Shown: positions 16,849 through 26,259, counted from the first letter of the stretch. The stretch: DNA of 64,000 nucleotides from Pseudoxanthomonas sp. CF385 (GCF_900104255.1 NZ_FNKZ01000001.1:1270001-1334000), one strand, 5' to 3'. Translations and numbers: made by a program. Notes: generated by a model from the letters alone, not told the origin.

Positions 16849-17492
16849 CCATGCATCGTTTCCTTGCGGCAGGGCTGCTCGCCCTGTCGATGGCGGGCTG
16901 CGCCACGCGCGGCCCAGCCTCCGATGCGCCCGTGCTGACCGATCCGGCGGCCGTGGCGTCGGCACGCACCGCGCAGGCCGGCCGGCAGACATGGCTGGAC
17001 GCGCGCACGGACTGGACGTTCGCCGGGCGCGTGGCGGTGAACGCCAACGGCAAAGGCGGCAGCGGTCGCATCGACTGGAAGCAGACGGAAACCGCTTACG
17101 AAGTCGCCCTCAGTGCGCCGGTGACCCGGCAGAGCTGGCGACTGAGCGGCGACCTGGGTTCCGGAGCGGGACGGCTGGAAGGGCTCGAAGGCGGCACGCG
17201 CGAAGGCGCTGATGCGGAACGCCTGCTGGGCGAAGCCACCGGATGGAGTATCCCGGTCGCTTCGCTGGCACGGTGGGCACGCGGTCTGGAGGATCCGGTC
17301 GCGGCGACCGAGCTCGCCGAATACGGCCTCGACGGGCACCTGCGTACCCTGCGCCAGCGGGGATGGCGGGTGGACTACCTGGAGTGGATACCTGCCGAAG
17401 GTGCCCAGCCGGCCATGCCGCGCCGGATCGAAGCGCGGCGTGAGGGCGCCACGGTCAAGCTCGCCATCGACCAGTGGCAGTTGGAGCCGTGA
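16845..17492 (+). CDS. lolB: Outer-membrane lipoprotein insertion protein LolB
   Basis: 215 residues. Lipobox LSMAGC (Cys19) anchors it in the outer membrane. [27 protein letters not shown] is the conserved start of the LolB beta-barrel-like fold; [15 protein letters not shown] and [15 protein letters not shown] are further family regions. LolB accepts lipoproteins from LolA and inserts them into the outer membrane. The start ATG overlaps the TPR gene stop; a second ATG two codons later is equally possible. It sits upstream of ispE as in many gammaproteobacteria. Confidence 0.92.
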   Translation: MTMHRFLAAGLLALSMAGCATRGPASDAPVLTDPAAVASARTAQAGRQTWLDARTDWTFAGRVAVNANGKGGSGRIDWKQTETAYEVALSAPVTRQSWRLSGDLGSGAGRLEGLEGGTREGADAERLLGEATGWSIPVASLARWARGLEDPVAATELAEYGLDGHLRTLRQRGWRVDYLEWIPAEGAQPAMPRRIEARREGATVKLAIDQWQLEP

Positions 17493-18379
17493 CTGGATTT
17501 CCCGCGGACGAGGGCTGGTCGGCCTGGCCGGCCCCCGCGAAGCTGAACCTGTTCCTCCAGATCACCGGCCGCCGGGCCGACGGCTATCACCTGCTGCAGA
17601 CCGTGTTCCGGATCCTGGCGTGGGGCGACACCGTGTACCTGCGGCTGCGCGACGATGGCCAGGTGCGTCGCGTCGGCGACTCGGTGCCGGGCGTGGCCGA
17701 AGCGGATGACCTGTTGGTCAGGGCGGCGAAATTCCTTCAATCTGAATCTAATGTCGCCCAAGGTGTCGATATCGGCGTCGAAAAACGGATTCCGACCGGC
17801 GGAGGCTTCGGCGGCGGTTCCTCCGACGCCGCTACGGCGCTGGTCGTGCTGGACAGGCTCTGGGGCGCGAATCTTGGGGTGGACCGGCTCGCGGCACTGG
17901 GCCTGGGCCTGGGCGCGGACGTCCCCGTCTTTGTCCGTGGTGAGAATGCCTGGGCCGAGGGCGTGGGCGAGGTTCTTGCCCCGCTGGACCTCCCGCCGGC
18001 CTGGTATCTGCTGGTCGATCCCGGCGTCCACGTGCCCACCGCGGGCCTGTTCCAGTCCCCGGATTTGACGCGTGATGCTGCACCCGCGAAAATATCGGAC
18101 TTCGTTTCGGGATCATTGCTCGGCAATGCGTTCGAGCCGGTCGTGCGTCGCCGTGAACCTGCCATCGAGGCCGTGTTCTCGGCACTTTCGCACGTCGGCC
18201 GGCCGCGTCTGACCGGCTCGGGTGGCGGCTGCTTCGTGGAGTTCGCCGACCGGGCCGCCGCCGAGGCTGCGCTGGCGTCCCTGCCTGCCGGGCTTCGTGC
18301 CTGGGTGGTGGAGGGCGCGGCGCGCTCGCCGCTGCTGGATGCGCTGGCGCAGGTTCGCGGGACGGAGAAAAACGCCTAG
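17489..18379 (+). CDS. ispE: 4-diphosphocytidyl-2-C-methyl-D-erythritol kinase
   Basis: 296 residues from the GTG at 17489, whose GTGA overlaps the lolB stop; an earlier in-frame GTG at 17474 is possible. [22 protein letters not shown] is the substrate-binding start, [17 protein letters not shown] is the GHMP-kinase ATP loop, and [16 protein letters not shown] is the C-terminal glycine motif. It phosphorylates CDP-methylerythritol in the non-mevalonate isoprenoid pathway. Its TAG stop (18377-18379) includes the first two bases of tRNA-Gln, so message end and tRNA 5' processing compete. Confidence 0.95.
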   Translation: MTGFPADEGWSAWPAPAKLNLFLQITGRRADGYHLLQTVFRILAWGDTVYLRLRDDGQVRRVGDSVPGVAEADDLLVRAAKFLQSESNVAQGVDIGVEKRIPTGGGFGGGSSDAATALVVLDRLWGANLGVDRLAALGLGLGADVPVFVRGENAWAEGVGEVLAPLDLPPAWYLLVDPGVHVPTAGLFQSPDLTRDAAPAKISDFVSGSLLGNAFEPVVRRREPAIEAVFSALSHVGRPRLTGSGGGCFVEFADRAAAEAALASLPAGLRAWVVEGAARSPLLDALAQVRGTEKNA

Positions 18380-18453
18380 GGGCGTCGCCAAGTGGTTAAG
18401 GCACCGGGTTTTGATCCCGGCATTCGTAGGTTCGAATCCTTCCGCCCCTGCCA
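18378..18453 (+). tRNA. tRNA-Gln (anticodon TTG)
   Basis: 76 bases including an encoded CCA. Acceptor stem AGGGGCG/CGCCCCT pairs perfectly, anticodon stem CCGGG/CCCGG encloses loop TTTTGAT with anticodon TTG, and the T arm is AGGTTCGAATCCT-like. The 5' end lies within the ispE stop codon, so the tRNA is probably cut from the ispE transcript by RNase P. Confidence 0.95.
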
Positions 18454-18488
18454 ATCCATCAGTCCAGCCGCATCCGCCGAGACGACCC

Positions 18489-19448
18489 ATGCAAGACGAA
18501 CGCAACCTGCTCGTGTTCTCCGGCAACGCCAACAAGCCGTTGGCGAACAGCATCTGCCGCGAGTTGGGCGTGCGTCCCGGCAAGGCGCTGGTGTCCCGGT
18601 TCTCCGACGGCGAAGTGCAGGTCGAGATCCAGGAAAACGTGCGCCGGCAGGAAGTGTTCGTCGTGCAGCCGACCTGCGCGCCGAGCGCCGAGAACCTGGT
18701 GGAACTGCTGGTCCTGATCGACGCGCTGAAGCGCGCATCGGCCAGCAGCGTCACCGCGGTGGTGCCGTACTTCGGCTATGCCCGCCAGGATCGCCGCATG
18801 CGTTCCTCGCGCGTGCCGATCACGGCGAAGGTGGCGGCGAAGATGTTCGGCGCGGTGAGCGCGGATCGTGTGCTGACGGTGGATCTGCACGCGGACCAGA
18901 TCCAGGGATTCTTCGACATCCCGGTCGACAACGTGTACGCGTCCCCGCTGCTGCTGGCCGACATCTGGCGCGCCTACGGCACGGAGAACCTGCTGGTCGT
19001 GTCGCCCGACGTCGGTGGCGTGGTGCGCGCCCGTGCGGTGGCCAAGCGCCTCGATGACGCCGATCTGGCGATCATCGACAAGCGCCGTCCGCGCGCCAAC
19101 GTCGCCACGGTGATGAACATCATCGGCGACGTGGAAGGCAAGGACTGCGTGCTGGTGGACGACATCGTCGATACCGCCGGCACCCTCTGCGCCGCCGCGG
19201 CTGCGCTGAAGCAGCACGGCGCCAACAAGGTGGCGGCGTACTGCACCCATCCCGTGCTCTCGGGCCCGGCGGTGGACAATCTGAACAACTCGGTGCTCGA
19301 CGAACTCGTCGTCACCGATACCATCCCGCTCTCGCCGCAGGCGCAGGGCTGCAGCAAGATCCGCCAGCTGTCGGTGGCGGAACTGCTGGCGGAAACGATC
19401 CGCCGCATCGCCTTCGGCGAGTCGGTCAGTTCGCTGTACGTGGATTGA
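18489..19448 (+). CDS. prs: Ribose-phosphate pyrophosphokinase
   Basis: 319 residues, standard class I PRPP synthetase. [19 protein letters not shown] is the catalytic flexible-loop region, [19 protein letters not shown] is the metal/ATP-binding signature, and [20 protein letters not shown] is the ribose-5-phosphate loop. It makes PRPP for purine, pyrimidine, NAD, His and Trp synthesis. The ispE-tRNA-Gln-prs-rplY-pth-ychF order is well conserved. The ATG lies 35 bases after the tRNA. Confidence 0.97.
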   Translation: MQDERNLLVFSGNANKPLANSICRELGVRPGKALVSRFSDGEVQVEIQENVRRQEVFVVQPTCAPSAENLVELLVLIDALKRASASSVTAVVPYFGYARQDRRMRSSRVPITAKVAAKMFGAVSADRVLTVDLHADQIQGFFDIPVDNVYASPLLLADIWRAYGTENLLVVSPDVGGVVRARAVAKRLDDADLAIIDKRRPRANVATVMNIIGDVEGKDCVLVDDIVDTAGTLCAAAAALKQHGANKVAAYCTHPVLSGPAVDNLNNSVLDELVVTDTIPLSPQAQGCSKIRQLSVAELLAETIRRIAFGESVSSLYVD

Positions 19449-19560
19449 GTCTTCGCTGCGCGCCGGTCCAACGGGGCGTGGCTTTCCGGGTTCATCTGGT
19501 CGCGGATGAGCCTTCATCAGATCGCCGAAAGGCGGTCCAACAACCTAGGTAGTGAAGCAA

Positions 19561-20214
19561 ATGGCTAAGACACATGAAATCAAGGTCGAGCGCCGCGCAG
19601 ACGAGGGTAAGGGTGCGAGCCGCCGCCTCCGTCACGCGGGCACCGTGCCTGCCATCGTCTACGGTGGCGAACTCAAGCCGGTCAGCATCCAGCTGAACCA
19701 CAACGAAGTCTGGCTGGCCTCCCAGCACGACTGGTTCTACGCGTCGATCCTGGACCTGAGCCTCAACGGCGACATCCAGAAGGTCCTGCTGCGCGACATG
19801 CAGCGCCACCCGTTCAAGCAGCAGATCATGCACCTGGACTTCCAGCGCGTGAACGAGAACGAGACGCTGCGCACCGCGGTGCCGCTGCACTTCCTCAACG
19901 AGGACAAGTCGCCCGCCGGCAAGTCGGCCGAGGTCGTCGTGACGCATGAGCTGAACGAAGTCGTCGTCGAGTGCCTGCCGAAGGACCTGCCGGAATTCAT
20001 CGAGATCGACCTGGCCGACCTGGCCATCGGCGCGGTGGTCCACCTGTCCGACGTCAAGCTGCCGGCCGGCGTGTCGATCCCCGAGCTGAAGCTGGGCAAG
20101 GAACACGACGTCGCCGTCGTGATCGCCAAGCACGGCAAGGAAGAGACCGAAGAAGCCCCGGCGGAATCGGCCGAAGTGCCGGCCTCGAAGGTCGCCAAGA
20201 AGGACGACAAGTAA
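19561..20214 (+). CDS. rplY: 50S ribosomal protein L25 (long, CTC form)
   Basis: 217 residues. The N-terminal domain (KVERRADEGKGASRRLRHAG) binds 5S rRNA; the C-terminal beta domain from about residue 95 (ETLRTAVPLHFLNEDKSPA) marks the longer TL5/CTC form rather than the 94-residue E. coli type. The tail is acidic and Ala/Glu-rich. An in-frame GTG nine bases upstream exists; ATG at 19561 gives the family N-terminus MAKTHEIKVE. A 112-base spacer separates it from prs, leaving room for its own promoter. Confidence 0.95.
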   Translation: MAKTHEIKVERRADEGKGASRRLRHAGTVPAIVYGGELKPVSIQLNHNEVWLASQHDWFYASILDLSLNGDIQKVLLRDMQRHPFKQQIMHLDFQRVNENETLRTAVPLHFLNEDKSPAGKSAEVVVTHELNEVVVECLPKDLPEFIEIDLADLAIGAVVHLSDVKLPAGVSIPELKLGKEHDVAVVIAKHGKEETEEAPAESAEVPASKVAKKDDK

Positions 20215-20222
20215 TCGCGTGA

Positions 20223-20250
20223 ACCTGCGCCCGCTCGCGCGGGCGCAGGT
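20223..20250 (+). terminator. Strong stem-loop between rplY and pth
   Basis: ACCTGCGCCCGC (20223-20234) and its perfect complement (20239-20250) form a 12-bp stem with loop TCGC. No T-run follows, so it is more likely a pause, partial terminator or RNA 3'-end protector than a full intrinsic terminator. Confidence 0.5.
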
Positions 20251-20265
20251 GCGCGGTGCGTCCCC

Positions 20266-20847
20266 ATGGCAGGCTTGCGCCTCATCGTCGGACTGGGCAA
20301 TCCCGGTGCCGAACATGCCCGAACCCGGCACAACGCCGGGTTCCATTTTGTCGACGCCCTGGCGGAACGGCAGGGTGAGCGGTTCGGCCTGGAGAGCAAG
20401 CTGTTCGGCGAGACCGCCAAGGTCATCGTGGCGGGGCAGCCGGTCTGGCTGTTGAAGCCGGCCACCTACATGAACCTGAGCGGCAAGTCGGTCGCCGCGG
20501 CGCTGCGGTTCTGGAAGATCGCGCCCGAGGAAGCCCTGCTGGCGCACGACGAGCTGGATCTGGCGCCGGGCACGGCGCGGCTGAAGTTCGACGGCGGCCA
20601 CGGTGGCCAGAATGGGTTGCGCGACACCATCCAGCACCTGGGTCACGGCAAGTTCCATCGCCTGCGGATCGGCATCGGCCATCCCGGGCACAAGGACCGG
20701 GTGACCGGCTGGGTGCTGGGCAAGCCCGGCAAGGACGACGAGATCCTGATCGCGCGGGCCATCGACGACGCGCTGGATGCGTTGCCGCTGGCGGTGCAGG
20801 GCGATGTCAGCGAAGCGATGAAGCGGTTGCACACCTCCAAGGCCTGA
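20266..20847 (+). CDS. pth: Peptidyl-tRNA hydrolase
   Basis: 193 residues. GLGNPGAEHARTRHNAGFHF carries catalytic His22; PATYMNLSGKSV and LLAHDELDLAPGTARLK hold the conserved Asn and Asp that position the ester bond; GGHGGQNGLRDTIQHLG completes the active-site cleft. It releases tRNA from prematurely dropped peptidyl-tRNA, an essential recycling step. It is followed by an inverted repeat and ychF, the usual partner. Confidence 0.96.
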   Translation: MAGLRLIVGLGNPGAEHARTRHNAGFHFVDALAERQGERFGLESKLFGETAKVIVAGQPVWLLKPATYMNLSGKSVAAALRFWKIAPEEALLAHDELDLAPGTARLKFDGGHGGQNGLRDTIQHLGHGKFHRLRIGIGHPGHKDRVTGWVLGKPGKDDEILIARAIDDALDALPLAVQGDVSEAMKRLHTSKA

Positions 20848-20852
20848 AGGCC

Positions 20853-20903
20853 GATTGGGGATTCGGGATTCCGGCCGGTGCCGTGAGTCCCGAATCCCGA
20901 ATC
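20853..20903. repeat. Imperfect palindromic intergenic repeat
   Basis: Two 19-base arms (20853-20871, 20885-20903), each built from the unit GGGATTC/GAATCCC repeated, are inverted with one mismatch and one G-U pair around a 13-base loop. Similar GATTCGGGATTC-type palindromes are scattered in xanthomonad genomes as REP-like elements. It fills most of the 75-base pth-ychF spacer and could form an RNA hairpin. Confidence 0.6.
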
Positions 20904-20922
20904 ATCCAGATGGATTCACGAC

Positions 20923-22014
20923 ATGGGCATCAAATGCGGCATCGTCGGCCTGCCGAACGTCGGCAAGTCGACCCTGTTCAACGCGCTGACCAAGGCGGGC
21001 ATCGCCGCGGCCAACTTCCCGTTCTGCACCATCGAGCCGAACGTCGGCGTGGTGCCGGTGCCGGACCTGCGCCTCAATCAGCTCGCCGACATCGTGAAGC
21101 CGCAGAAGGTCATCCCGACCGCGGTGGAGTTCGTCGACATCGCCGGCCTGGTGGCGGGCGCGGCCAGTGGCGAAGGCCTGGGCAACAAGTTCCTGGCCCA
21201 CATCCGTGAGGTCGATGCGATCACCCACGTGGTCCGCTGCTTCGAGAACGACGACGTCATTCACGTCAACAACCGGATCGACCCGATCTCGGATATCGAG
21301 ACCATCGATACCGAACTGGCGCTGGCCGACCTGGAGAGCGTGGAAAAGGCGCTGAACCGGGCCGAGCGCTCGGCCAAGGCGGGGGAGAAGGACGCCATCG
21401 CCCGCAAGCCCGTGCTGCAGAAGCTGCAGGCCGGCCTCAACGACGGCAAGCCGGGCCGCGCGCTGGGTCTGGACGAGGAAGAGAAGGCGCTGGTCCGCGA
21501 CCTGTTCCTGCTGACCCTGAAGCCGGTGATGTACGTGGCCAACGTGCTGGAGGACGGCTTCGAGAACAACCCGCACTTGGAGGCCGTGCGCGCCCGCGCC
21601 GTGACCGAAGGTGCCCAGGTGGTGCCGGTGTCGGCCGCCATCGAGGAAGAGCTGTCCCAGCTGGACGACGCTGACCGGGACGCCTTCCTGACCGACCTCG
21701 GCCTGGACGAGCCCGGTCTGAACCGGGTCATCCGGGCTGCGTACACACTGCTGGGCCTGCAGACCTACTTCACCGCGGGCGTGAAGGAAGTGCGGGCCTG
21801 GACGGTGAAGGCCGGTTCGACCGCGCCCCAGGCGGCGGCGGTCATCCATACGGATTTCGAGAAGGGCTTCATCCGCGCCGAGACCATCGCGTTCGACGAC
21901 TTCCTCAAGTACCGGGGCGAAGCCGGGGCGCGCGACGCCGGCCGCCTGCGGCTGGAAGGCAAGGAGTACCGCGTGCAGGAGGGCGATGTCCTCCATTTCC
22001 GGTTCAACGTCTGA
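20923..22014 (+). CDS. ychF: Redox-regulated ATPase YchF
   Basis: 363 residues, Obg-family. G1 is [14 protein letters not shown]; the Obg-type G2/G3 region is [12 protein letters not shown] and [20 protein letters not shown]; the G4 position reads NVLED rather than NKxD, explaining why the family prefers ATP. A helical insertion and a C-terminal TGS domain (from about 280; FFTAG-like [14 protein letters not shown]) follow. YchF binds ribosomes and negatively affects oxidative-stress responses in studied bacteria. Last gene before the tRNA-tuf operon. Confidence 0.96.
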   Translation: MGIKCGIVGLPNVGKSTLFNALTKAGIAAANFPFCTIEPNVGVVPVPDLRLNQLADIVKPQKVIPTAVEFVDIAGLVAGAASGEGLGNKFLAHIREVDAITHVVRCFENDDVIHVNNRIDPISDIETIDTELALADLESVEKALNRAERSAKAGEKDAIARKPVLQKLQAGLNDGKPGRALGLDEEEKALVRDLFLLTLKPVMYVANVLEDGFENNPHLEAVRARAVTEGAQVVPVSAAIEEELSQLDDADRDAFLTDLGLDEPGLNRVIRAAYTLLGLQTYFTAGVKEVRAWTVKAGSTAPQAAAVIHTDFEKGFIRAETIAFDDFLKYRGEAGARDAGRLRLEGKEYRVQEGDVLHFRFNV

Positions 22015-22035
22015 GAAAAAAGTGCGTCGGGCGCG

Positions 22036-22064
22036 TTGACAGACGGTCCCGTACACGCCAAAAT
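22036..22064 (+). promoter_or_regulatory. Promoter of the tRNA-Tyr/Gly/Thr-tuf operon
   Basis: TTGACA (22036-22041), a 17-base spacer and CAAAAT (22059-22064), followed by a GC-rich discriminator (CTCGGG). A perfect -35 at ideal spacing and a GC-rich start region are hallmarks of stringently controlled stable-RNA promoters. It lies 59 bases before the first tRNA. Confidence 0.7.
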
Positions 22065-22122
22065 CTCGGGCTGTTTCACCCTGGTTTGATTTGGCCGCCC
22101 GGCCGGTCAGTCCGGTGATCCC

Positions 22123-22208
22123 GGAGGGATACCCAAGCGGCCAACGGGGGCAGACTGTAAATCTGCTGGCTTACGCCTTCGGTGGTTCGAATCCACCTCC
22201 CTCCACCA
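22123..22208 (+). tRNA. tRNA-Tyr (anticodon GTA)
   Basis: 86 bases with the long variable arm typical of bacterial tRNA-Tyr. Acceptor GGAGGGA/TCCCTCC, discriminator A and encoded CCA; anticodon loop CTGTAAA with GTA. First gene of a tRNA-Tyr-Gly-Thr-tuf transcription unit, as in E. coli tyrU-glyT-thrT-tufB. Confidence 0.95.
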
Positions 22209-22246
22209 GTTTTTCGTTGTTGTTTTGAGTTGTGTGGTCTCCCGGT

Positions 22247-22320
22247 GCGGGAGTAGTTCAATGGTAGAACTGTAGCCTTCCAAGCTACTAGTGCGGGTTC
22301 GATTCCCGTCTCCCGCTCCA
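22247..22320 (+). tRNA. tRNA-Gly (anticodon TCC)
   Basis: 74 bases with CCA. Acceptor GCGGGAG/CTCCCGC, anticodon loop CTTCCAA with TCC, T arm GCGGGTTCGATTCCCGT. Second tRNA of the tuf1 operon. Confidence 0.95.
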
Positions 22321-22374
22321 CTGAACGCCAGTACAGGGTCTGCAGCAAGTCCAGGCAACACCAAACGGTTTCAC

Positions 22375-22450
22375 GCTCACGTAGCTCAGTCGGTAGAGCA
22401 CCTCCTTGGTAAGGAGGAGGTCGAAGGTTCGATTCCTTTCGTGAGCACCA
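22375..22450 (+). tRNA. tRNA-Thr (anticodon GGT)
   Basis: 76 bases with CCA. Acceptor GCTCACG/CGTGAGC, anticodon loop TTGGTAA with GGT. It ends 35 bases before the tuf ATG and is probably processed from the same transcript. Confidence 0.95.
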
Positions 22451-22485
22451 CTTCCCATTGACGATCCACTCGAGAACTAGCAGCC

Positions 22486-23676
22486 ATGGCAAAGGGTAAA
22501 TTCGAACGCACCAAGCCGCACGTGAACGTGGGCACGATTGGCCACGTTGACCACGGCAAGACGACGCTGACGGCGGCGCTGACGAAGATTGGCGCGGAGC
22601 GTTTCGGTGGCGAGTTCAAGGCGTACGACGCGATCGACGCGGCGCCGGAAGAGAAGGCGCGCGGCATCACGATTTCGACGGCGCACGTGGAATATGAATC
22701 TGCTGCGCGCCACTACGCGCACGTGGATTGCCCGGGCCACGCCGACTACGTGAAGAACATGATCACCGGTGCTGCCCAGATGGACGGCGCGATTCTGGTG
22801 TGCTCGGCCGCTGACGGCCCGATGCCGCAGACGCGCGAGCACATCCTGCTGTCGCGCCAGGTGGGCGTGCCGTACATCGTCGTGTTCCTGAACAAGGCCG
22901 ACATGGTGGACGACGCCGAGCTGCTGGAGCTGGTGGAGATGGAAGTCCGTGAACTGCTGAGCAAGTACGAGTTCCCGGGCGACGACACCCCGATCATCTC
23001 GGGCTCGGCCCGTCTGGCGCTGGAAGGCGACCAGAGCGAGATCGGCGTGCCGGCGATCCTGAAGCTGGTGGACGCGCTGGACACCTGGATCCCGACCCCG
23101 GAACGCGACATCGACAAGCCGTTCCTGATGCCGGTGGAAGACGTGTTCTCGATCTCGGGCCGCGGCACCGTGGTGACCGGCCGTATCGAGCGCGGCATCA
23201 TCAAGGTGGGCGACGAAATCGAAATCGTCGGTATCCGTCCGACCCAGAAGACCACGGTCACGGGCGTGGAAATGTTCCGCAAGCTGCTGGACCAGGGCCA
23301 GGCGGGCGACAACGCCGGTCTGCTGCTGCGCGGCACCAAGCGTGACGACGTGGAGCGTGGCCAGGTGCTGGCCAAGCCCGGTTCGATCACCCCGCACACC
23401 GAGTTCGAGTCCGAAGTCTACGTGCTGAGCAAGGACGAGGGCGGCCGCCACACGCCGTTCTTCAAGGGCTACCGTCCGCAGTTCTACTTCCGCACGACCG
23501 ACATCACCGGTGCGGTGCAGCTGCCGGAAGGCGTCGAGATGGTGATGCCGGGCGACAACGTGAAGATGGTGGTCACCCTGATCAACCCGGTGGCGATGGA
23601 CGAAGGCCTGCGTTTCGCGATCCGCGAAGGCGGCCGTACCGTCGGCGCCGGCGTGGTCGCCAAGATCATCAAGTAA
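22486..23676 (+). CDS. tuf: Elongation factor Tu, copy 1
   Basis: 396 residues. G1 [10 protein letters not shown], switch [15 protein letters not shown]4 NKAD and G5 SGSARLAL define the GTPase domain; domains II and III follow from about residue 208. It delivers aminoacyl-tRNA to the ribosome. The encoded protein is identical to copy 2 at 39683, and the DNA differs only at two positions (23655, 23658), both silent Val codons near the end. This is the tRNA-linked copy, corresponding to tufB of E. coli. The 3' flank has an imperfect hairpin (about 23713-23751). Confidence 0.98.
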   Translation: MAKGKFERTKPHVNVGTIGHVDHGKTTLTAALTKIGAERFGGEFKAYDAIDAAPEEKARGITISTAHVEYESAARHYAHVDCPGHADYVKNMITGAAQMDGAILVCSAADGPMPQTREHILLSRQVGVPYIVVFLNKADMVDDAELLELVEMEVRELLSKYEFPGDDTPIISGSARLALEGDQSEIGVPAILKLVDALDTWIPTPERDIDKPFLMPVEDVFSISGRGTVVTGRIERGIIKVGDEIEIVGIRPTQKTTVTGVEMFRKLLDQGQAGDNAGLLLRGTKRDDVERGQVLAKPGSITPHTEFESEVYVLSKDEGGRHTPFFKGYRPQFYFRTTDITGAVQLPEGVEMVMPGDNVKMVVTLINPVAMDEGLRFAIREGGRTVGAGVVAKIIK

Positions 23677-23777
23677 GCCCCTGCGGTCCCGGCGACGGGT
23701 TCGCCGGATAGCGCGAAGGGCGGGCCGGAACCTCGGTCCGCCTTCGCCGTCTAAGGGAAGGTTGTAGCCGTACCGAT

Positions 23778-23853
<76 letters not shown>

Positions 23854-23913
23854 CTTCCTTCCCCGGAGTGCGGGATTCCCGTCACTCCCTTCAGAGCAAA
23901 GAGCGACACTGAC

Positions 23914-24306
23914 TTGAACAGCAAGGTCGAACAATCCAAGGCGGCCGCCACCTCCGCGGGCGATATCGCCAAGTACGTGCTGGCGCTTGCGCTGGTCGTC
24001 GCGGGCCTGGTGGCCTGGTGGTTCTTCAACGGCCAATGGGCCACGCCGCTGCGTTCGCTGGCGGTGGTCGCGGGCCTCGTGCTGGGCGCGCTGGTGTTCC
24101 TGGGTACCGCCAAGGGCCGCGACACGCGCGAGTTCCTGGCAGAGTCCCGTTTCGAGCTGCGCAAAGTGGTGTGGCCGACCCGCGAGGAGGCGACCCGCAC
24201 GACGTGGGTGGTCATCGTCGTGGTCATCCTGCTCAGCCTGATCCTGGCCGGCTTCGATTTCGCCATCCAGAAGGCGATCGAGCTGTTCCTGAATTTTGGC
24301 CGTTAA
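23914..24306 (+). CDS. secE: Preprotein translocase subunit SecE
   Basis: 130 residues from a TTG at 23914, giving MNSKVEQSK, the N-terminus expected for xanthomonad SecE; no ATG is suitably placed, and an upstream extension would run through the tRNA-Trp 3' end. Three membrane segments are visible (about 18-36, 45-64, 97-117), and the essential amphipathic region [20 protein letters not shown] precedes the last. SecE clamps SecY in the protein-export channel. It is followed after 13 bases by nusG. Confidence 0.93.
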   Translation: MNSKVEQSKAAATSAGDIAKYVLALALVVAGLVAWWFFNGQWATPLRSLAVVAGLVLGALVFLGTAKGRDTREFLAESRFELRKVVWPTREEATRTTWVVIVVVILLSLILAGFDFAIQKAIELFLNFGR

Positions 24307-24319
24307 GGAGAGCGTCGCA

Positions 24320-24877
24320 GTGAAGCGTTGGTATGTCGTCCATGCTTATTCGGGCTTCGAGAAGTCGGTAGCCCAGGCCCTGCGCGATCGCATCGTCCGC
24401 GACAGCATGCAGGAGAAGTTCGGCGACGTGCTGGTCCCGACCGAAGAGGTCGTGGAGATGCGCTCCGGCCAGAAGCGCCGTTCCGAGCGCAAGTTCTTCC
24501 CCGGCTACGTGCTGGTGCAGATCGAGACCCATGACGAAGGCGGCATCCCGCGCATGGACAGCGAGAGCTGGCACCTGGTGAAGGACACCTCGAAGGTGCT
24601 GGGTTTCATCGGCGGCACCGCCGACCGTCCGCTGCCCATCCGCGACGAAGAGGCTGCGGCCATCCTGGACCGCGTCCAGGAAGGCGTCGAGAAGCCCAAG
24701 CCCAAGGTGCTGTTCGAGCCGGGCGAGATGGTCCGCGTCACCGACGGTCCGTTCAACGACTTCAACGGCGTGGTCGAGGAAGTCAATTACGAGAAGAGCC
24801 GCCTGCGCGTCGCGGTGCTGATCTTCGGTCGCTCCACCCCGGTGGAGCTGGAGTTCGGCCAGGTCGAGAAGGCCTGA
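24320..24877 (+). CDS. nusG: Transcription termination/antitermination protein NusG
   Basis: 185 residues from a GTG start preceded by AAGGAG nine bases upstream. The NGN domain begins [16 protein letters not shown] and includes [13 protein letters not shown]; the C-terminal KOW domain reads [20 protein letters not shown]. NusG binds RNA polymerase and links it to Rho or to ribosomal S10, whose gene is downstream in this window. Co-transcribed with secE. Confidence 0.97.
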   Translation: MKRWYVVHAYSGFEKSVAQALRDRIVRDSMQEKFGDVLVPTEEVVEMRSGQKRRSERKFFPGYVLVQIETHDEGGIPRMDSESWHLVKDTSKVLGFIGGTADRPLPIRDEEAAAILDRVQEGVEKPKPKVLFEPGEMVRVTDGPFNDFNGVVEEVNYEKSRLRVAVLIFGRSTPVELEFGQVEKA

Positions 24878-24887
24878 GCCGGCGGTC

Positions 24888-24907
24888 GTACCCGCCCGGG
24901 CGGGTAC
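24888..24907. terminator. Perfect 20-base palindrome after nusG
   Basis: The 20 bases read identically on both strands (two 10-base arms of GTACCCGCCC type, no loop). It begins 11 bases after the nusG stop and ends ten bases before an extended -10 promoter. It may terminate secE-nusG transcripts or bind a dimeric protein; no T-run follows. Confidence 0.5.
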
Positions 24908-24916
24908 GCCAAAACC

Positions 24917-24983
24917 TGTTATACTGCGCGGCTCCCTGAACGGCTGAGCCGCTCAGGAGCCATGGCCGCCTCAGGGCGGCCAT
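24917..24983 (+). promoter_or_regulatory. rplKA promoter and structured leader
   Basis: TG-T-TATACT (24917-24925) is an extended -10 element without a good -35. The leader then holds GGCTCC...GGAGCC (24930-24935 with 24956-24961) enclosing CGGC/GCCG, and a perfect 9-bp stem ATGGCCGCC/GGCGGCCAT (24962-24970 with 24975-24983, loop TCAG). In other bacteria the L11 operon leader binds L1 to shut off translation; these stems are candidates for that site. Confidence 0.55.
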
Positions 24984-25074
24984 TGGCGCGTTCGAGATAC
25001 GCGATGCCGGGACGCGTGATTTTCCCGGTCCGATGGGGAGCCTTCACAGGCGCTAGCACCCGGAGAGTACTCAC

Positions 25075-25503
25075 ATGGCAAAGAAAGTTGTCGGTTACAT
25101 CAAGCTGCAGGTGAAGGCCGGTCAGGCCAACCCCTCGCCGCCGGTCGGTCCTGCGCTGGGTCAGCGCGGCCTGAACATCATGGAATTCTGCAAGGCGTTC
25201 AACGCCGCCACGCAGAAGCTGGAGCCGGGTCTGCCGATTCCGGTGGTCATCACGGCCTATTCCGACCGTACCTTCACCTTCATCACGAAGACGCCGCCGG
25301 CGTCGATCCTGCTGAAGAAGGCCGTCGGCATCACGTCCGGCTCCAAGCGCCCGAACACCGAGAAGGTGGGCAAGGTCACCCGCAAGCAGCTCGAGGACAT
25401 CGCCAAGGCGAAGGAACCCGACCTGACCGCGGCCGACCTGGACGCAGCGGTGCGCACGATCGCGGGTTCGGCCCGCTCCATGGGCCTGACGGTAGAGGGT
25501 TAA
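25075..25503 (+). CDS. rplK: 50S ribosomal protein L11
   Basis: 142 residues. The N-terminal domain has [20 protein letters not shown] with the proline hinge and [18 protein letters not shown]; the C-terminal RNA-binding domain has [21 protein letters not shown]11 forms the GTPase-associated stalk base with 23S rRNA and is needed for the RelA response. Preceded by GGAG and by a long structured leader. The rplA start is three bases downstream, so the pair is coupled. Confidence 0.98.
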   Translation: MAKKVVGYIKLQVKAGQANPSPPVGPALGQRGLNIMEFCKAFNAATQKLEPGLPIPVVITAYSDRTFTFITKTPPASILLKKAVGITSGSKRPNTEKVGKVTRKQLEDIAKAKEPDLTAADLDAAVRTIAGSARSMGLTVEG

Positions 25504-25506
25504 GAG

Positions 25507-26205
25507 ATGGCACAGAACAAGCGACAGAAGGCCATCCTGGCCGCCGTGACCCCCGGCAAGGCGTACGCCATTGACGAGGCCCTGAAGATCATCAAGACCG
25601 CGGTGAAGTCGAAGTTCGTCGAGTCCGTCGACGTCGCCGTGCGCCTGGGTGTGGACGCCAAGAAGTCGGACCAGCAGGTCCGTGGCTCCACCGTGCTGCC
25701 CGCCGGCACCGGCAAGTCGGTCCGCGTGGCGGTGTTCGCCCCGGCCGGCGCCAAGGCTGACGAAGCCGCCGCCGCTGGCGCCGAAGCCGTCGGCATGGAC
25801 GACCTAGCCGAGAAGATGCTGGCCGGCGACATCAACTACGACGTGGTCATCGCCACGCCGGACGCGATGCGCGTGGTCGGCAAGCTGGGTACGGTCCTGG
25901 GCCCGCGCGGCCTGATGCCGAACCCGAAGGTCGGCACCGTGTCCCCGAACCCGGCCGAGGCGGTGAAGAACGCCAAGTCGGGCCAGGTGCGTTACCGCAC
26001 CGACAAGGCGGGCATCATCCATTGCACGATCGGCAAGGCCAGCTTCGACGACGAAGCGCTGAAGTCGAACCTGCAGGCGCTGCTGATCGATCTGGTGAAG
26101 GCCAAGCCGGCCACCTCCAAGGGTCAGTACCTGCAGAAGATCTCGGTCAGCTCGACCATGGGCCCCGGCGTGACCGTGGACCAGTCCTCGCTGTCCCTGA
26201 AGTAA
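25507..26205 (+). CDS. rplA: 50S ribosomal protein L1
   Basis: 232 residues. [20 protein letters not shown] and [20 protein letters not shown] are the L1 signatures; the latter contains the rRNA-binding loop. L1 forms the mobile stalk at the E site and, when in excess, usually represses its own operon by binding the rplK leader. It starts three bases after rplK and is followed by a hairpin and a 372-base spacer before rplJ. Confidence 0.98.
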   Translation: MAQNKRQKAILAAVTPGKAYAIDEALKIIKTAVKSKFVESVDVAVRLGVDAKKSDQQVRGSTVLPAGTGKSVRVAVFAPAGAKADEAAAAGAEAVGMDDLAEKMLAGDINYDVVIATPDAMRVVGKLGTVLGPRGLMPNPKVGTVSPNPAEAVKNAKSGQVRYRTDKAGIIHCTIGKASFDDEALKSNLQALLIDLVKAKPATSKGQYLQKISVSSTMGPGVTVDQSSLSLK

Positions 26206-26214
26206 TCGCTTCAT

Positions 26215-26239
26215 CCCTGTCCCGCGACGCGGGGCAGGG
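26215..26239 (+). terminator. Attenuator-type stem between rplA and rplJ
   Basis: CCCTGTCCCGC pairs with GCGGGGCAGGG (11 bp with one T-G pair) around loop GAC, ten bases after the rplA stop; a short AATTTTG follows nearby. It probably reduces read-through from rplKA into rplJL-rpoBC. Confidence 0.5.
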
Positions 26240-26259
26240 CGCAACGAATTTTGAGGGCA

